A stretch of DNA of 64,000 nt, taken from Clostridiaceae bacterium (GTDB lineage Bacteria > Bacillota > Clostridia > Oscillospirales > Acutalibacteraceae). The stretch is from the NCBI GenBank assembly GCA_904501755.1, contig CAJGBV010000010.1:4430-68429 (forward strand). Direction: 5' to 3'. Below the pieces are notes generated by a model, which was given only the letters and a program-made list of their open reading frames with translations, was not told where the DNA came from and did not search any database. Positions 15,395-24,116 of this stretch are shown here, one piece after another; the first letter of the stretch is position 1, and each line of letters starts with the position of its first letter. A program made the translations under genes and the position numbers.

Positions 15395-17226
15395 CTGTCT
15401 TCTACATCTGAAAAGTCAGCATCATATACGTTGTTAGCGTCAGCGCCGCCTGCTGCAGCATTTGGGTCGGCACCCTGTGCACCCTGAGCCTCTGCAGCTG
15501 CCTTATATACCTTTTCACTGATAGCGTAAACTTCTTTTTGAAGAGCTTCCTGAGCTGCCTTGATAGCTTCAGTATCGGTACCCTTAAGAGCTTCCTTCAA
15601 AGCATCTTTTGCGGTATTAATCTTATTCTTTTCATCATCGCTTAACTTATCGCCGAATTCATTAACAGTCTTTTCGGTCTGATAAATCATCTGGTCAGCG
15701 TTATTTCTAAGGTCAACCTCTTCTCTACGCTTCTTGTCTTCGCTTTCGTACTGAGCAGCTTCCTGAACAGCCTTCTCAATATCTTCCTTAGACATATTGG
15801 TATTAGAGGTAATAGTGATAGACTGTTCTTTACCTGTACCAAGGTCTTTAGCAGATACATGAACGATACCGTTAGCATCAATATCGAAGGTTACTTCAAT
15901 CTGGGGAATTCCGCGGGGAGCAGGAGCAATTCCGTCAAGATGGAATACACCAAGCTGTTTGTTATCTTTAGCGAATTCTCTTTCACCCTGAAGTACATTT
16001 ACCTCAACAGAGGTCTGACCGTCAGCAGCAGTAGAGAAAATCTGGCTCTTCTTTGTAGGAATGGTTGTGTTTCTGTCAATTACCTTTGTGGAAACACCAC
16101 CCATAGTTTCAATACCAAGAGAAAGAGGAGTTACATCAAGGAGAAGAAGTCCCTTAACGTCACCGCCAAGTACACCGCCCTGAAGAGCAGCACCGAGTGC
16201 TACACATTCATCAGGGTTAATGCCCTTAAAGGGTTCAGCACCGATAAAGTTCTTAACAGCTTCCTGAACAGCAGGGATTCTTGAAGAACCACCAACCATA
16301 AGAACCTTGTTGATTTCGCTCTTATTAAGACCGGAGTCAGCAAGTGCCTGACGAACAGGTACCATAGTAGCTTCTACAAGGTCAGCAGTAAGCTCGTTAA
16401 ACTTAGCTCTTGTAAGAGTGGTTTCAAAATGCTTAGGTCCGTTAGCATCAACAGTAATAAAGGGAAGATTAATATCAGCAGTAGTCATACCGGAAAGGTC
16501 AATCTTTGCCTTTTCAGCAGCTTCCTTAATACGCTGCATAGCCATTTTGTCCCCTGAAATATCTATACCGTTTTCTGCCTTGAAGGTAGCTACGATATAG
16601 TCCATAACACGCTTATCGAAGTCGTCGCCGCCCAGCTTGTTGTTACCTGCAGTAGCAAGAACCTCCTGAACGCCGTCGCCCATTTCAATAATAGAAACGT
16701 CGAAGGTACCGCCGCCAAGGTCATATACCATAACCTTCTGGTCGTCTTCCTTGTCAATAGAATAAGCAAGAGCAGCAGCAGTAGGCTCGTTTATAATACG
16801 CTTAACCTCAAGACCTGCAATTTTACCTGCGTCCTTGGTTGCCTGACGCTGAGCGTCGGTGAAGTATGCGGGAACGGTGATTACAGCCTCGGTTACGGTT
16901 GTGCCAAGATAGCTTTCTGCATCAGCCTTTAATTTCTGAAGAATAATAGCAGAAATCTCCTGAGGAGTATAGTTCTTACCGTCAACAGCAACGGTGTAAT
17001 TTGTACCCATTTCACGCTTAATTGAGCTGATGGTTCTGTCAGGGTTGGTAATAGCCTGACGCTTTGCAACCTGTCCTACCATTCTTTCGCCTGTCTTGGA
17101 AAATGCAACAACAGAAGGTGTAGTTCTTCCGCCTTCGGCATTAGGAATAACAACGGCTTCGCCGCCCTCCATAACTGCAACACAAGAGTTTGTTGTACCA
17201 AGGTCAATACCAATAATTTTACCCAT
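15385..17226 (-). CDS. dnaK: Chaperone protein DnaK (Hsp70)
   Basis: A 613-residue Hsp70. The actin-like ATPase starts with IGIDLGTTNSCVAVMEGG and includes the phosphate-2 loop YDLGGGTFDVSIIEMGDG and VLMVGGSSRIP; the linker GLLLLDVTPLSLGIE leads to the peptide-binding beta domain and helical lid. The C-terminus is rich in Ala, Gly and Asp and ends DVEDSNN. It works with GrpE and DnaJ encoded alongside. Expressed from the CIRCE-controlled hrcA promoter; I see no separate promoter in the 49-base gap after grpE. Confidence 0.98.
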   Translation of the reverse strand: MGKIIGIDLGTTNSCVAVMEGGEAVVIPNAEGGRTTPSVVAFSKTGERMVGQVAKRQAITNPDRTISSIKREMGTNYTVAVDGKNYTPQEISAIILQKLKADAESYLGTTVTEAVITVPAYFTDAQRQATKDAGKIAGLEVKRIINEPTAAALAYSIDKEDDQKVMVYDLGGGTFDVSIIEMGDGVQEVLATAGNNKLGGDDFDKRVMDYIVATFKAENGIDISGDKMAMQRIKEAAEKAKIDLSGMTTADINLPFITVDANGPKHFETTLTRAKFNELTADLVEATMVPVRQALADSGLNKSEINKVLMVGGSSRIPAVQEAVKNFIGAEPFKGINPDECVALGAALQGGVLGGDVKGLLLLDVTPLSLGIETMGGVSTKVIDRNTTIPTKKSQIFSTAADGQTSVEVNVLQGEREFAKDNKQLGVFHLDGIAPAPRGIPQIEVTFDIDANGIVHVSAKDLGTGKEQSITITSNTNMSKEDIEKAVQEAAQYESEDKKRREEVDLRNNADQMIYQTEKTVNEFGDKLSDDEKNKINTAKDALKEALKGTDTEAIKAAQEALQKEVYAISEKVYKAAAEAQGAQGADPNAAAGGADANNVYDADFSDVEDSNN

Positions 17227-17275
17227 AATAATTTTCTCCTTTAATTTGTTTATGTTAGTTTTTTAATTAATTACT

Positions 17276-17797
17276 TTAGTTAGCTACCTTTACCATAGCT
17301 ACGCGGATAACTGTGTCGCCGATTTTATATCCCTGCTGTAAAACCTCGGCAATAACATTTTCACCGAAATTTTCATCCTCAATGTGCATTACAGCCTCGT
17401 GACAGTTGGGGTCAAACTCATCTCCCACCTGTGCAAGTGCAGTAACATTCATTTTTTCGGGGATATTAGTGAACTGTTTTATAATCATTTCAAGGCCTTT
17501 GCTATAATCCTCGCTGTCTGACTGAGCGGCTAAGGCTCTGTAGGCATTGTCAAGCACAGGAAGAAAATCCTTGAACATTGAAGCCTTTGCATACTCTGCA
17601 ACAGAAAGTCTTTCACGTTCATTCCGCTTTTTGAAATTATCAAACTCCGCGGCGGTACGGCTTAAAAGGTCTTTGGTTTTATCCAGTTCCTCTTTTAGCT
17701 TTTCTACCTCTTCGTTCTTTTTGCTTTTTTTAGGTTTCTTTTCGGTTACAGGCTCTGCTTCAACAGCTTCCTGCTCCTTTATGTTTTCCTCTGCCAC
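17276..17797 (-). CDS. grpE: Nucleotide exchange factor GrpE
   Basis: A 173-residue GrpE that releases ADP from DnaK. A charged N-terminus (EKKPKKSKKNEEVEKL) leads into the long coiled coil (LKEELDKTKDLLSRTAAEFDNFKKR), then the beta wing with FDPNCHEAVMHIE and VIAEVLQQGYKIGDTVIRVAMVKV. The start is GTG at 17797, immediately after the hrcA stop codon, with GGAGG eight bases before it, so translation is coupled to hrcA. Confidence 0.96.
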   Translation of the reverse strand: MAEENIKEQEAVEAEPVTEKKPKKSKKNEEVEKLKEELDKTKDLLSRTAAEFDNFKKRNERERLSVAEYAKASMFKDFLPVLDNAYRALAAQSDSEDYSKGLEMIIKQFTNIPEKMNVTALAQVGDEFDPNCHEAVMHIEDENFGENVIAEVLQQGYKIGDTVIRVAMVKVAN

Positions 17798-18835
17798 TTA
17801 TATTTCCTCCATATCTTTAATATTCTCGTTTGCAATTTCACTGAGCCTTGAAGCCAGATATGCAACCGCGGGAACAATCTGCCCGTAGGACATTCGCGTG
17901 GGGCCGATTACACCTATTCTTCCTATAGTTGCATCCTTAGCACCCCAGGGAGCAACTATCATAGCCGTTCTGTCAAGCTCTCTAAAGCCTGTCTGAGAAC
18001 CGAAGATTACCCCCACAGTGTCCTTGTTCTCTGAAATTATTGACAAAACGCCCTCCTTTTGTTCAAGAAACAAAAGAAGCCGCATTGCCCTTTCTCTTTC
18101 AGAAAGCATTGAATATATGTTAGACTGTCCCGAAAAATCAATTTTCGGCTGTCCGGTTTGACGAATCATATCAAAAAGTGCCGCTATCAAGGGCATATAG
18201 GTAAGAGCATCAGTTCCTGCCGCAGTATATACATTCTGCATTGCCGCCGCAGTAAGACAGGAAAGACTTTTTCCCTCTATCCTTTCGCTTATAACCTGAT
18301 TAAGATATTTAACCGCCGATAAATCCATATCACTGGCAGTTCTGCACAGCTTACTTTCGGCTCTGCCGTCAGAGGTAACTGCAACCAACATTACCAAACG
18401 CGAGCTCATCGGGGTTAGCTGTACCTTTTTTATAATGGCACTGTCATCGGTAAGCTTAGCACTAAATGCAGGCAGTCCTGTTATTTTGGAAAGCAGCTTT
18501 GCAATGGCGGCAGAAAGCCCCTCGGTGTCCACAGCCACAGTTTCAAGGGTTTCATCAATAAAGCTTTTAATCCCCTCGTCAAGCTCATCCTTTTTCATAA
18601 GATTGCTGACATAAAATTCATAGCCCTTGCCTGTAGGAACTCTTCCTGCTGAAGTATGCGGCTGCTCTAATAGGCCCATACAGGAAAGCTCACTCATTTC
18701 ATTTCTGAGAGTTGCCGATGAGGGAGCATTTTCAAGGGTGGTGGTAAGCCACTTTGAGCCTACGGGAGCACCTGTAGCTATATGATACTTAACTATAGCC
18801 GCCAAAATAGCCTGTTTTCTTGGAGTCAGCTCCAT
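17798..18835 (-). CDS. hrcA: Heat-inducible transcription repressor HrcA
   Basis: A 345-residue repressor that binds CIRCE and is kept active by GroEL. The N-terminal winged helix reads LTPRKQAILAAIVKYHIATG with GAPVGSKWL and SSATLRNEMSELSCMGLL, followed by HTSAGRVPTGKGYEFYV; a GAF-like domain and C-terminal region (GVIGPTRMSYGQIVPAVAYLA) follow. First gene of hrcA-grpE-dnaK-(insert)-dnaJ. The CIRCE operator at 18869 implies autorepression of the whole operon. Confidence 0.97.
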   Translation of the reverse strand: MELTPRKQAILAAIVKYHIATGAPVGSKWLTTTLENAPSSATLRNEMSELSCMGLLEQPHTSAGRVPTGKGYEFYVSNLMKKDELDEGIKSFIDETLETVAVDTEGLSAAIAKLLSKITGLPAFSAKLTDDSAIIKKVQLTPMSSRLVMLVAVTSDGRAESKLCRTASDMDLSAVKYLNQVISERIEGKSLSCLTAAAMQNVYTAAGTDALTYMPLIAALFDMIRQTGQPKIDFSGQSNIYSMLSERERAMRLLLFLEQKEGVLSIISENKDTVGVIFGSQTGFRELDRTAMIVAPWGAKDATIGRIGVIGPTRMSYGQIVPAVAYLASRLSEIANENIKDMEEI

Positions 18836-18868
18836 TCATCTTTCACTCTCCTTTTCATTTCTTAGTTT

Positions 18869-18895
18869 TTAGCACTCTGCACTGTCGAGTGCTAA
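18869..18895. promoter_or_regulatory. CIRCE operator
   Basis: TTAGCACTC, nine bases, GAGTGCTAA: a perfect match to the CIRCE consensus, just downstream of the hrcA -10 box. HrcA binding here blocks the operon at normal temperature. Confidence 0.98.
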
Positions 18896-18904
18896 CGTAC
18901 TTAT

Positions 18905-18932
18905 ATTATAACCGCTAATTTCCTTTTGTCAA
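18905..18932 (-). promoter_or_regulatory. Promoter of the hrcA operon
   Basis: Minus-strand TTGACA, 16-base spacer, TATAAT; the CIRCE element overlaps the expected transcription start. Confidence 0.9.
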
Positions 18933-18992
18933 TAGGTTTTTATGAATAATTTTTAAATATTTTTTGACTTTTTCTGACCTTTGTAAAAAGTA

Positions 18993-19022
18993 TTGGACAA
19001 ATCAAGCTTGCCGTGATATACT
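18993..19022 (+). promoter_or_regulatory. Promoter of the hypothetical gene at 19056
   Basis: TTGGAC, 18 bases, TATACT with a TGA just before the -10, divergent from the hrcA promoter. Confidence 0.5.
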
Positions 19023-19055
19023 ATACACATATTATTAATTATGGTGGTATCTGTT

Positions 19056-19775
19056 ATGTATTATGATTTACTATTAAAACAACTTTCTTCCTTTTTCGAG
19101 GAAAACGAAATAACCGCCCTTGAGGACGGTACCTTTAGCGGTAAGGGCAAAAAAATCAAAATTAATTATAACGAGTCTAACAAATGTTATGAGTTAAGCC
19201 TTGCTGAAGAGGGCGAAGATTTCTCGGTTATATCCTCTTACCTCTTTGACGACACTCAGAGAGAAAAGGATATCGAAAGCGTTGCTATTGACTTTGCCGA
19301 CTCCTTAAGAAAACAGCTCAGCATTGCAAAAAAACGCGCTGCGGCTAATGTGGCTCTTCCTACCGCACAGGGCGGCGACACAGTTACCCTTTCGGGTCTT
19401 ACCCAAAAGCTTCTTGCTTTCTTCCCTCAGAATAAGGAAACCTATAAAGCTCACGTCGCCCAGCACAACCGCTTCTTAGCCACTATGTTTTATAAAGAGT
19501 ACCTTATTCCCGATATAAAGGCTCTTCTTAATTCGGGCAACAAGAAGCAGATTAAGAAATTTTATGATGCTATGGTGGACATCTTTGTTCACGGTGACGA
19601 GGAAACCGTTTCCTTCTCGGTAGCCTGCGTTTCCGCGGCTATTTTTGACAACGAGGAAAGAAAAGCCACTGCAAAGGAATTAACAACAGATTGTACAACC
19701 TATTATTCAAACCTTGAGCATTTCTGTCAAAAGCTTAAATCAAGCAAAAAGCTGAGAGAAACACTAATTAAATAA
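19056..19775 (+). CDS. Hypothetical cytosolic protein
   Basis: A 239-residue soluble protein with no recognised motif and no signal peptide or membrane span. The N-terminal part (about 1-95) looks like a small alpha/beta domain with an acidic character (NEITALEDGTFSGKGKKIKI). The C-terminal part from about 110 is helical (LTQKLLAFFPQNKETYKAHV, IKALLNSGNKKQIKKFYDAM). ATG 19056 is chosen because GGTGG lies eight bases upstream; the ATG at 19041 overlaps that site. Divergent from hrcA with its own promoter and terminator. Function unknown. Confidence 0.8.
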   Translation: MYYDLLLKQLSSFFEENEITALEDGTFSGKGKKIKINYNESNKCYELSLAEEGEDFSVISSYLFDDTQREKDIESVAIDFADSLRKQLSIAKKRAAANVALPTAQGGDTVTLSGLTQKLLAFFPQNKETYKAHVAQHNRFLATMFYKEYLIPDIKALLNSGNKKQIKKFYDAMVDIFVHGDEETVSFSVACVSAAIFDNEERKATAKELTTDCTTYYSNLEHFCQKLKSSKKLRETLIK

Positions 19776-19780
19776 AGACA

Positions 19781-19815
19781 CAAAACCCACCGATTTCTCG
19801 GTGGGTTTGCTTTTG
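19781..19815. terminator. Bidirectional terminator
   Basis: Stem CAAAACCCACCGA/TCGGTGGGTTTG with loop TTTC, between the hypothetical gene and the serpin, which converge. Confidence 0.85.
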
Positions 19816-19829
19816 CTATTTATGTTTTT

Positions 19830-21041
19830 CTACAACTCTGTCACTACACCCATAAAAAGTGGAACATTATATGAATCCATAATAAAGTATATAAAAGGTC
19901 GGTTTAGTATGACCTCTTTTTCGGGAGCAGGTGTAATTCCCATTGTTATAATTTCCACTCCTGTAGATGCAGCTGCCTTTATTCCATAAGCATCAACATA
20001 AATACGGGTTTTATGTTGAGCATTATTAATAAATAACTTTTTATCAGCAATTCCTGTGAAATCTGCTTTTTCTTCAAGGAAAGCAGATTTTATTCCTATA
20101 TCGGTTAAAGAATCCTTAAGCTGAGTATCAGTTTCGGTAGAAAAATACGGAACGCCTGTGTTTACATTAACGGACTCTTTTTTAGCAAGTATATTTCTCA
20201 GCTTCTCTGCGGTCAGTTGTTTTATATAATCCTTAATGTCTATATTTTCGTCAGGCATAAGCGCAACAAAAGAACAGTCACCCGCAAGCTCTTTTATAAC
20301 ACCTACCGCATCATCGTCTTTAAGATAGGTTTTTTCTTTACTGTACATCATTTTAACAGTAGACTTTTTTCCTGACCTTGAACTGAATATTTCATCCTTT
20401 ACATCAGATTCTTTATGTGTGGTGGTCCATTTAGCACTAAATACAGTAGCATTTGCAAGATACATCTGAGAATTAGGGTGAAGCTCTTCCAAAATGTTTT
20501 CAATTTTACCGTTGGTGCTTTCCTTTACCCAATTGTTTATTGAATCTACCGTTTCGCTGCTGTGAAAATTTGCCAAAAAAATATCTGTGCCATAGCTATT
20601 TACAACCCTGTGCAAATAATCATCCTTTATTTTAAAGCCGTTGTCGAACCACACAGAATTTGCACTCTTTAAAGAGGAGTCTTGCTTTTTGGAATAGCTA
20701 TACATATATCTGTTCCAGTCTTGTATCGCTATTCTTCCTGTCAGCACATCTTCAAACTCAGCTTTGGTTTCTCCCTCAGCACCATTTGCCGCAAGGCTTA
20801 AAGCAACGCTTATAGAATAGGGAGACAGGCAAAAATTCTCACTATGCCTATCCGCCTCAGCCCTATACAAATTCATAGCAAAATCCTGCTGTGCTGCAAT
20901 AAACGGCTCATCTATTTTTACGCGTTTAGGTGCTTCTTGTTCAATGCCTTCCGAAAGCTTTATAACATTTGCCTTTGACAAACATCCTGTAATACTTATG
21001 AGTAATAGTATTGACAGAACAAAACAAATTGCTCTTTTCAT
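19830..21041 (-). CDS. Secreted serpin (lipoprotein)
   Basis: A 403-residue serine protease inhibitor with an N-terminal lipobox (SITGC, Cys20) that would anchor it outside the membrane. Serpin-family strands are clear: NFCLSPYSISVALSLAANGA, FDNGFKIKDDYL, VYFSA-like ATVFSAKW, and the C-terminal RPFIYFIMDSYNVPLFMGVV. The reactive-centre hinge is GIKAAASTG; counting from its Gly as P15 puts P1 at Met367, though bacterial loops vary. Serpins trap proteases irreversibly by loop insertion; some inhibit cysteine proteases. It is 46 bases after a secreted caspase/gingipain-like gene on the same strand, with GGAGGCGG as ribosome binding site, so the two are probably cotranscribed. Confidence 0.9.
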   Translation of the reverse strand: MKRAICFVLSILLLISITGCLSKANVIKLSEGIEQEAPKRVKIDEPFIAAQQDFAMNLYRAEADRHSENFCLSPYSISVALSLAANGAEGETKAEFEDVLTGRIAIQDWNRYMYSYSKKQDSSLKSANSVWFDNGFKIKDDYLHRVVNSYGTDIFLANFHSSETVDSINNWVKESTNGKIENILEELHPNSQMYLANATVFSAKWTTTHKESDVKDEIFSSRSGKKSTVKMMYSKEKTYLKDDDAVGVIKELAGDCSFVALMPDENIDIKDYIKQLTAEKLRNILAKKESVNVNTGVPYFSTETDTQLKDSLTDIGIKSAFLEEKADFTGIADKKLFINNAQHKTRIYVDAYGIKAAASTGVEIITMGITPAPEKEVILNRPFIYFIMDSYNVPLFMGVVTEL

Positions 21042-21087
21042 TCTATGAACCGCCTCCTTGTGTGTGTTGTCTTATTAACATTGTTTT

Positions 21088-23181
21088 TCACTGATATATG
21101 TATTCTGGTCGTATTTCACATCCATTAGAAAGGTCAATATAAACAATTCCTTCTCCAGATTTTTTAATCCCGACATGTCTAATTTCGCCGTTTATTTTAT
21201 AATACGCTTCACTGTAATTGTCGGGTGTTGAACAATTATTTTTATAAACACTGAATACAGACGAGGTAGGTATGATTTCAATATCGTTCAAATCTTCTTG
21301 AGTTATCGTGTTTTCTGAGTAAAAAACAGTTCCGTTAGGAGCAACATCATAGTAATCATTAGTTTCAAACCCATTAACAACTTTAATATATCTTTTTACG
21401 CCAAAAGGAAGCGACTTTTCTACATAGTCAAAATTATCACTTTGTACATTATTTAGCACTAAACTACTATAATCTTCTAAATCTACATTCCCCAAAAAAG
21501 TTATAGGTTCAACAACAACCCCTATATCACCGTACACTACTTGTGACTGTATTACACTATCTTCCAAATTGATTCTACTGTTTGCATATACCATACTCAT
21601 TTCAACATCATTTCCCAAGCACAAATAATATAAGAACGCATTATTCCATTTTTGAGCAGCACTATTTGAGATTTCTGTTTTCCAACCTATTGATACCTTC
21701 GCACCTCTGTCATAAGCACTTTCTGCTACACTATAACAACTTACATTGTTCTCATTGACTTGTTGGCCTGAATAACACGCTGACCAGAGAGCAACTTTAA
21801 CATTATTCATATTAGAAGGCAAACTGCGGCTTGTTAACTCATCGTAACTATCATTTTCGTTATAAAAACAAAGTGCTGTTTGATAATCATTACGCTCTTG
21901 TCCGTGCCCGGAAAAAAACACAAACTCGCTATTCAAATTAGCATATCCATTAGTGTTAATTTCATTAGCATGTGCAGATGCAGCATTTATATTAGAAACA
22001 GCATCATAACCCAATTGAGAAAGACCTGACAACGGTATATTTCTCTCTGTAGTTGTGTTTATATTACTCCATCCATAATTAAACGTATATATTTGTGCCC
22101 TGGCTCTATGAATTTTTATACTATATGAACCTTCTTGACTTGCAGGATAGCAGGTGCGCACTTTAATTTCGATTGTATCACCGGAAGTAGCATAAAACAT
22201 AATGTTGAAATTATATCCTTCACCGTCGTCGTCATCTGTTTCACTAACAACCGTACCATTAATTGTTATATTCACAGTACCGTATGTGTCGGTATCGCCA
22301 GTTGTTTGAACAACATATGTACCTGTCTGCGAAGGTGAAAAAGAATATGTATGTTCATCGTTCAAACTAAGCGTAGCACTATATGTTTGATTTACACTTA
22401 GTGCCACAACTGTCGGTTCCGGTTCAGGCTCTGGCTCAGGTTCAGGTGTAGCGGTTCCAAGATATTCAAATGCCCACTGCTGATTAAGATTAACATCAAA
22501 GCTGTTAATATGAACATTTCCTGCAGATGTTGCCGAAGTTCCTGCTTTTGTTCCGTTTGAGCTATCTCTTGTAGTCAGATACAGCCCTGTATTTGCTTTC
22601 ATACGTATATGATAGATATTATATGTAAGATAGGTTATTTCAACCCTTTGTGCTGTATGGTCAACAGGAGTCCATATATCAACATTCTGTCCCGAAGCAA
22701 GAGCGGCTCCACCGCGTTTTACGTCAATAACGCGGTTATTTCCGTTAGAGCTACACATAGCATGAAGCTTATAGCTATCTGTAGAGGAATCATATACCAC
22801 CTTGAATTTTTGTTCTACAGAGCCGTCCTTTGTATACTGATATACATTTGTTCCGTTAGCATCTGTTCCGTAGCACACATTGAGATATTTCCCCGAAAAA
22901 TAATTTTTAATATTATATATTCCGCCGTCTATAAGTCCTGATGCCTGTGCCATAGTACTTGCGGGTTCCTCACCATTTGCCCTCATATGAGCGTGAATTT
23001 TAGCAATTGCCTGAGCTTCAGGACTGTTGTCAGAAGGAGTTATTTCAACTATAGGTGTTGTTATATCATCATCGTCAGTTATATCGGTTATAACTGAAGT
23101 TTCCGGCAAACCCAATGCAACAGCATTTAATGGAATAACCATAACGCATAGACAAAGTATTATTGATAATAATTTTTTCAT
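21088..23181 (-). CDS. Secreted multidomain protein: RICIN lectin, PPC domain and caspase/gingipain-like cysteine peptidase
   Basis: A 697-residue exported protein with a signal peptide at 1-22. Residues about 82-242 form a RICIN-type beta-trefoil (GGIYNIKNYFSGKYLNV, then QQWAFEY). A Pro-Glu repeat linker (246-256) leads to a PPC-like beta sandwich (about 261-360). A caspase-like domain follows, with the His in FFSGHG (His426) and Cys in LWSACYSG (Cys469), the dyad order of the C14/C25/CHAT clan. A C-terminal region (about 540-697) has no recognised domain. It likely binds glycans and cleaves peptides outside the cell; substrate unknown. Same-strand neighbour of the serpin. Ribosome binding site CGGAGGAAG. 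Confidence 0.8.
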   Translation of the reverse strand: MKKLLSIILCLCVMVIPLNAVALGLPETSVITDITDDDDITTPIVEITPSDNSPEAQAIAKIHAHMRANGEEPASTMAQASGLIDGGIYNIKNYFSGKYLNVCYGTDANGTNVYQYTKDGSVEQKFKVVYDSSTDSYKLHAMCSSNGNNRVIDVKRGGAALASGQNVDIWTPVDHTAQRVEITYLTYNIYHIRMKANTGLYLTTRDSSNGTKAGTSATSAGNVHINSFDVNLNQQWAFEYLGTATPEPEPEPEPEPTVVALSVNQTYSATLSLNDEHTYSFSPSQTGTYVVQTTGDTDTYGTVNITINGTVVSETDDDDGEGYNFNIMFYATSGDTIEIKVRTCYPASQEGSYSIKIHRARAQIYTFNYGWSNINTTTERNIPLSGLSQLGYDAVSNINAASAHANEINTNGYANLNSEFVFFSGHGQERNDYQTALCFYNENDSYDELTSRSLPSNMNNVKVALWSACYSGQQVNENNVSCYSVAESAYDRGAKVSIGWKTEISNSAAQKWNNAFLYYLCLGNDVEMSMVYANSRINLEDSVIQSQVVYGDIGVVVEPITFLGNVDLEDYSSLVLNNVQSDNFDYVEKSLPFGVKRYIKVVNGFETNDYYDVAPNGTVFYSENTITQEDLNDIEIIPTSSVFSVYKNNCSTPDNYSEAYYKINGEIRHVGIKKSGEGIVYIDLSNGCEIRPEYIYQ

Positions 23182-23256
23182 TTTTTCTTCCTCCGTTATT
23201 ATTTAAAATATGAAATATTTCTTCTGTTATCATTGGACTCACCTCTTTCTTTAAAC

Positions 23257-23290
23257 AAAACACCGCCGTATACATAGAACGGCGGTGTTT
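23257..23290 (-). terminator. Terminator after the 23297 gene
   Basis: Stem AAACACCGCCGT with its complement, followed on the minus strand by TTTTGTTT. It separates the secreted-protein gene from the peptidase-serpin pair. Confidence 0.8.
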
Positions 23291-23296
23291 ACTATT

Positions 23297-23884
23297 TTAC
23301 AATACCGAAACTGTTTCTTTTGTTAGAAGCTCACAGGAGATAAGATAATAACCGAATCGGCTTTGTGGTGCGGGAGCAAAGCGGGACACCGCTTCCTTGA
23401 CTTCCTTTTCACCGTCGTGGTTTTCAATTTCCACATCGGAATAAACTGTGTAAGTTCCGTCCTCATTTTCGTGGAAGTCTGTTATTTTATGAGAGTAAAG
23501 GCTGAAGCCTCTGGGAAGAATCCGGGTAACGCCGTCCTCACAGAGAACCTCTTTTCCCTCGTCAGCATAGACGCTGGGGTCAATACCATACATATCCTTA
23601 ACGAAAGCAATCAGCTCACTGTTGCCGAGAACTCCGTCCTGCGCTTTTGAAAGCAGAGAAATCTCTGAAGCCAAAAGAAGTTGTGAAACACTTGACAGCT
23701 CATCGCCAAAAGCAAAATTGCTGTTAAGCATATTTTCAAAGCGGTTTGTCATTACCAGTACCTTATCGGGCTGAGCGAAGTTAAACTCCTGCTCGACAGG
23801 GGTAACGGTCTGGGCAGAAAGGGAGAATACACCTGTTGTAAACACAAGCACAAGTGCACAAAGAACAACTAAAATTCTTTTCAT
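23297..23884 (-). CDS. Hypothetical secreted protein
   Basis: A 195-residue protein with a signal peptide (MKRILVVLCALVLVFTTGVF, cleavage near LSAQ) and no lipobox. The mature part is mixed alpha/beta with no motif I know. I chose ATG 23884 because GAGGG lies six bases upstream; the ATG two codons earlier overlaps it. It has its own terminator, and a two-half-site direct repeat like a WalR box lies upstream. Function unknown; secretion and this box make a cell-envelope role possible. Confidence 0.75.
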   Translation of the reverse strand: MKRILVVLCALVLVFTTGVFSLSAQTVTPVEQEFNFAQPDKVLVMTNRFENMLNSNFAFGDELSSVSQLLLASEISLLSKAQDGVLGNSELIAFVKDMYGIDPSVYADEGKEVLCEDGVTRILPRGFSLYSHKITDFHENEDGTYTVYSDVEIENHDGEKEVKEAVSRFAPAPQSRFGYYLISCELLTKETVSVL

Positions 23885-23948
23885 ATTCATCCCTCACTTT
23901 CTTTAATACTATTATATATATAAAGCCAAAAAAATTCACCTCAAAAAG

Positions 23949-23965
23949 ATTACAGTTCAGTTACA
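23949..23965 (-). promoter_or_regulatory. WalR-like direct repeat
   Basis: On the minus strand TGTAAC, five bases, TGTAAT, matching the published WalR (YycF) pattern TGTWAH-N5-TGTWAH. A TATAAT lies downstream but the -35 is poor, which fits an activator-dependent promoter. Chance occurrence in AT-rich DNA cannot be excluded. Confidence 0.35.
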
Positions 23966-24051
23966 AAAATGTTACCTTTTTTGGCAAAAAGCAACAATTT
24001 TGTAATTTCGTCTGTTTATACAAAAAATATCAACTTTTTTTAAAAAATATG

Positions 24052-24080
24052 TTGATTATAACAAATGGCTATGATATACT
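24052..24080 (+). promoter_or_regulatory. Promoter of the EF-G-like gene
   Basis: TTGATT, 17 bases, TATACT with TG one base before the -10. Confidence 0.6.
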
Positions 24081-24116
24081 TATGGTATACTATCCAAGTT
24101 TAAAGGAGTGCTTTTT

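Noticed and set aside
17227..17275. Second CIRCE or separate dnaK promoter
   Set aside because: The 49-base grpE-dnaK gap contains only AT-rich sequence and the dnaK ribosome binding site.
23075..23275. Small minus-strand ORF (MITEEIFHILNNNGG...) before and over the peptidase start
   Set aside because: It has GAGGTGAG upstream, but most of it overlaps the peptidase signal peptide in another frame and its C-terminal part reads like out-of-frame sequence. At most a leader peptide; not annotated.
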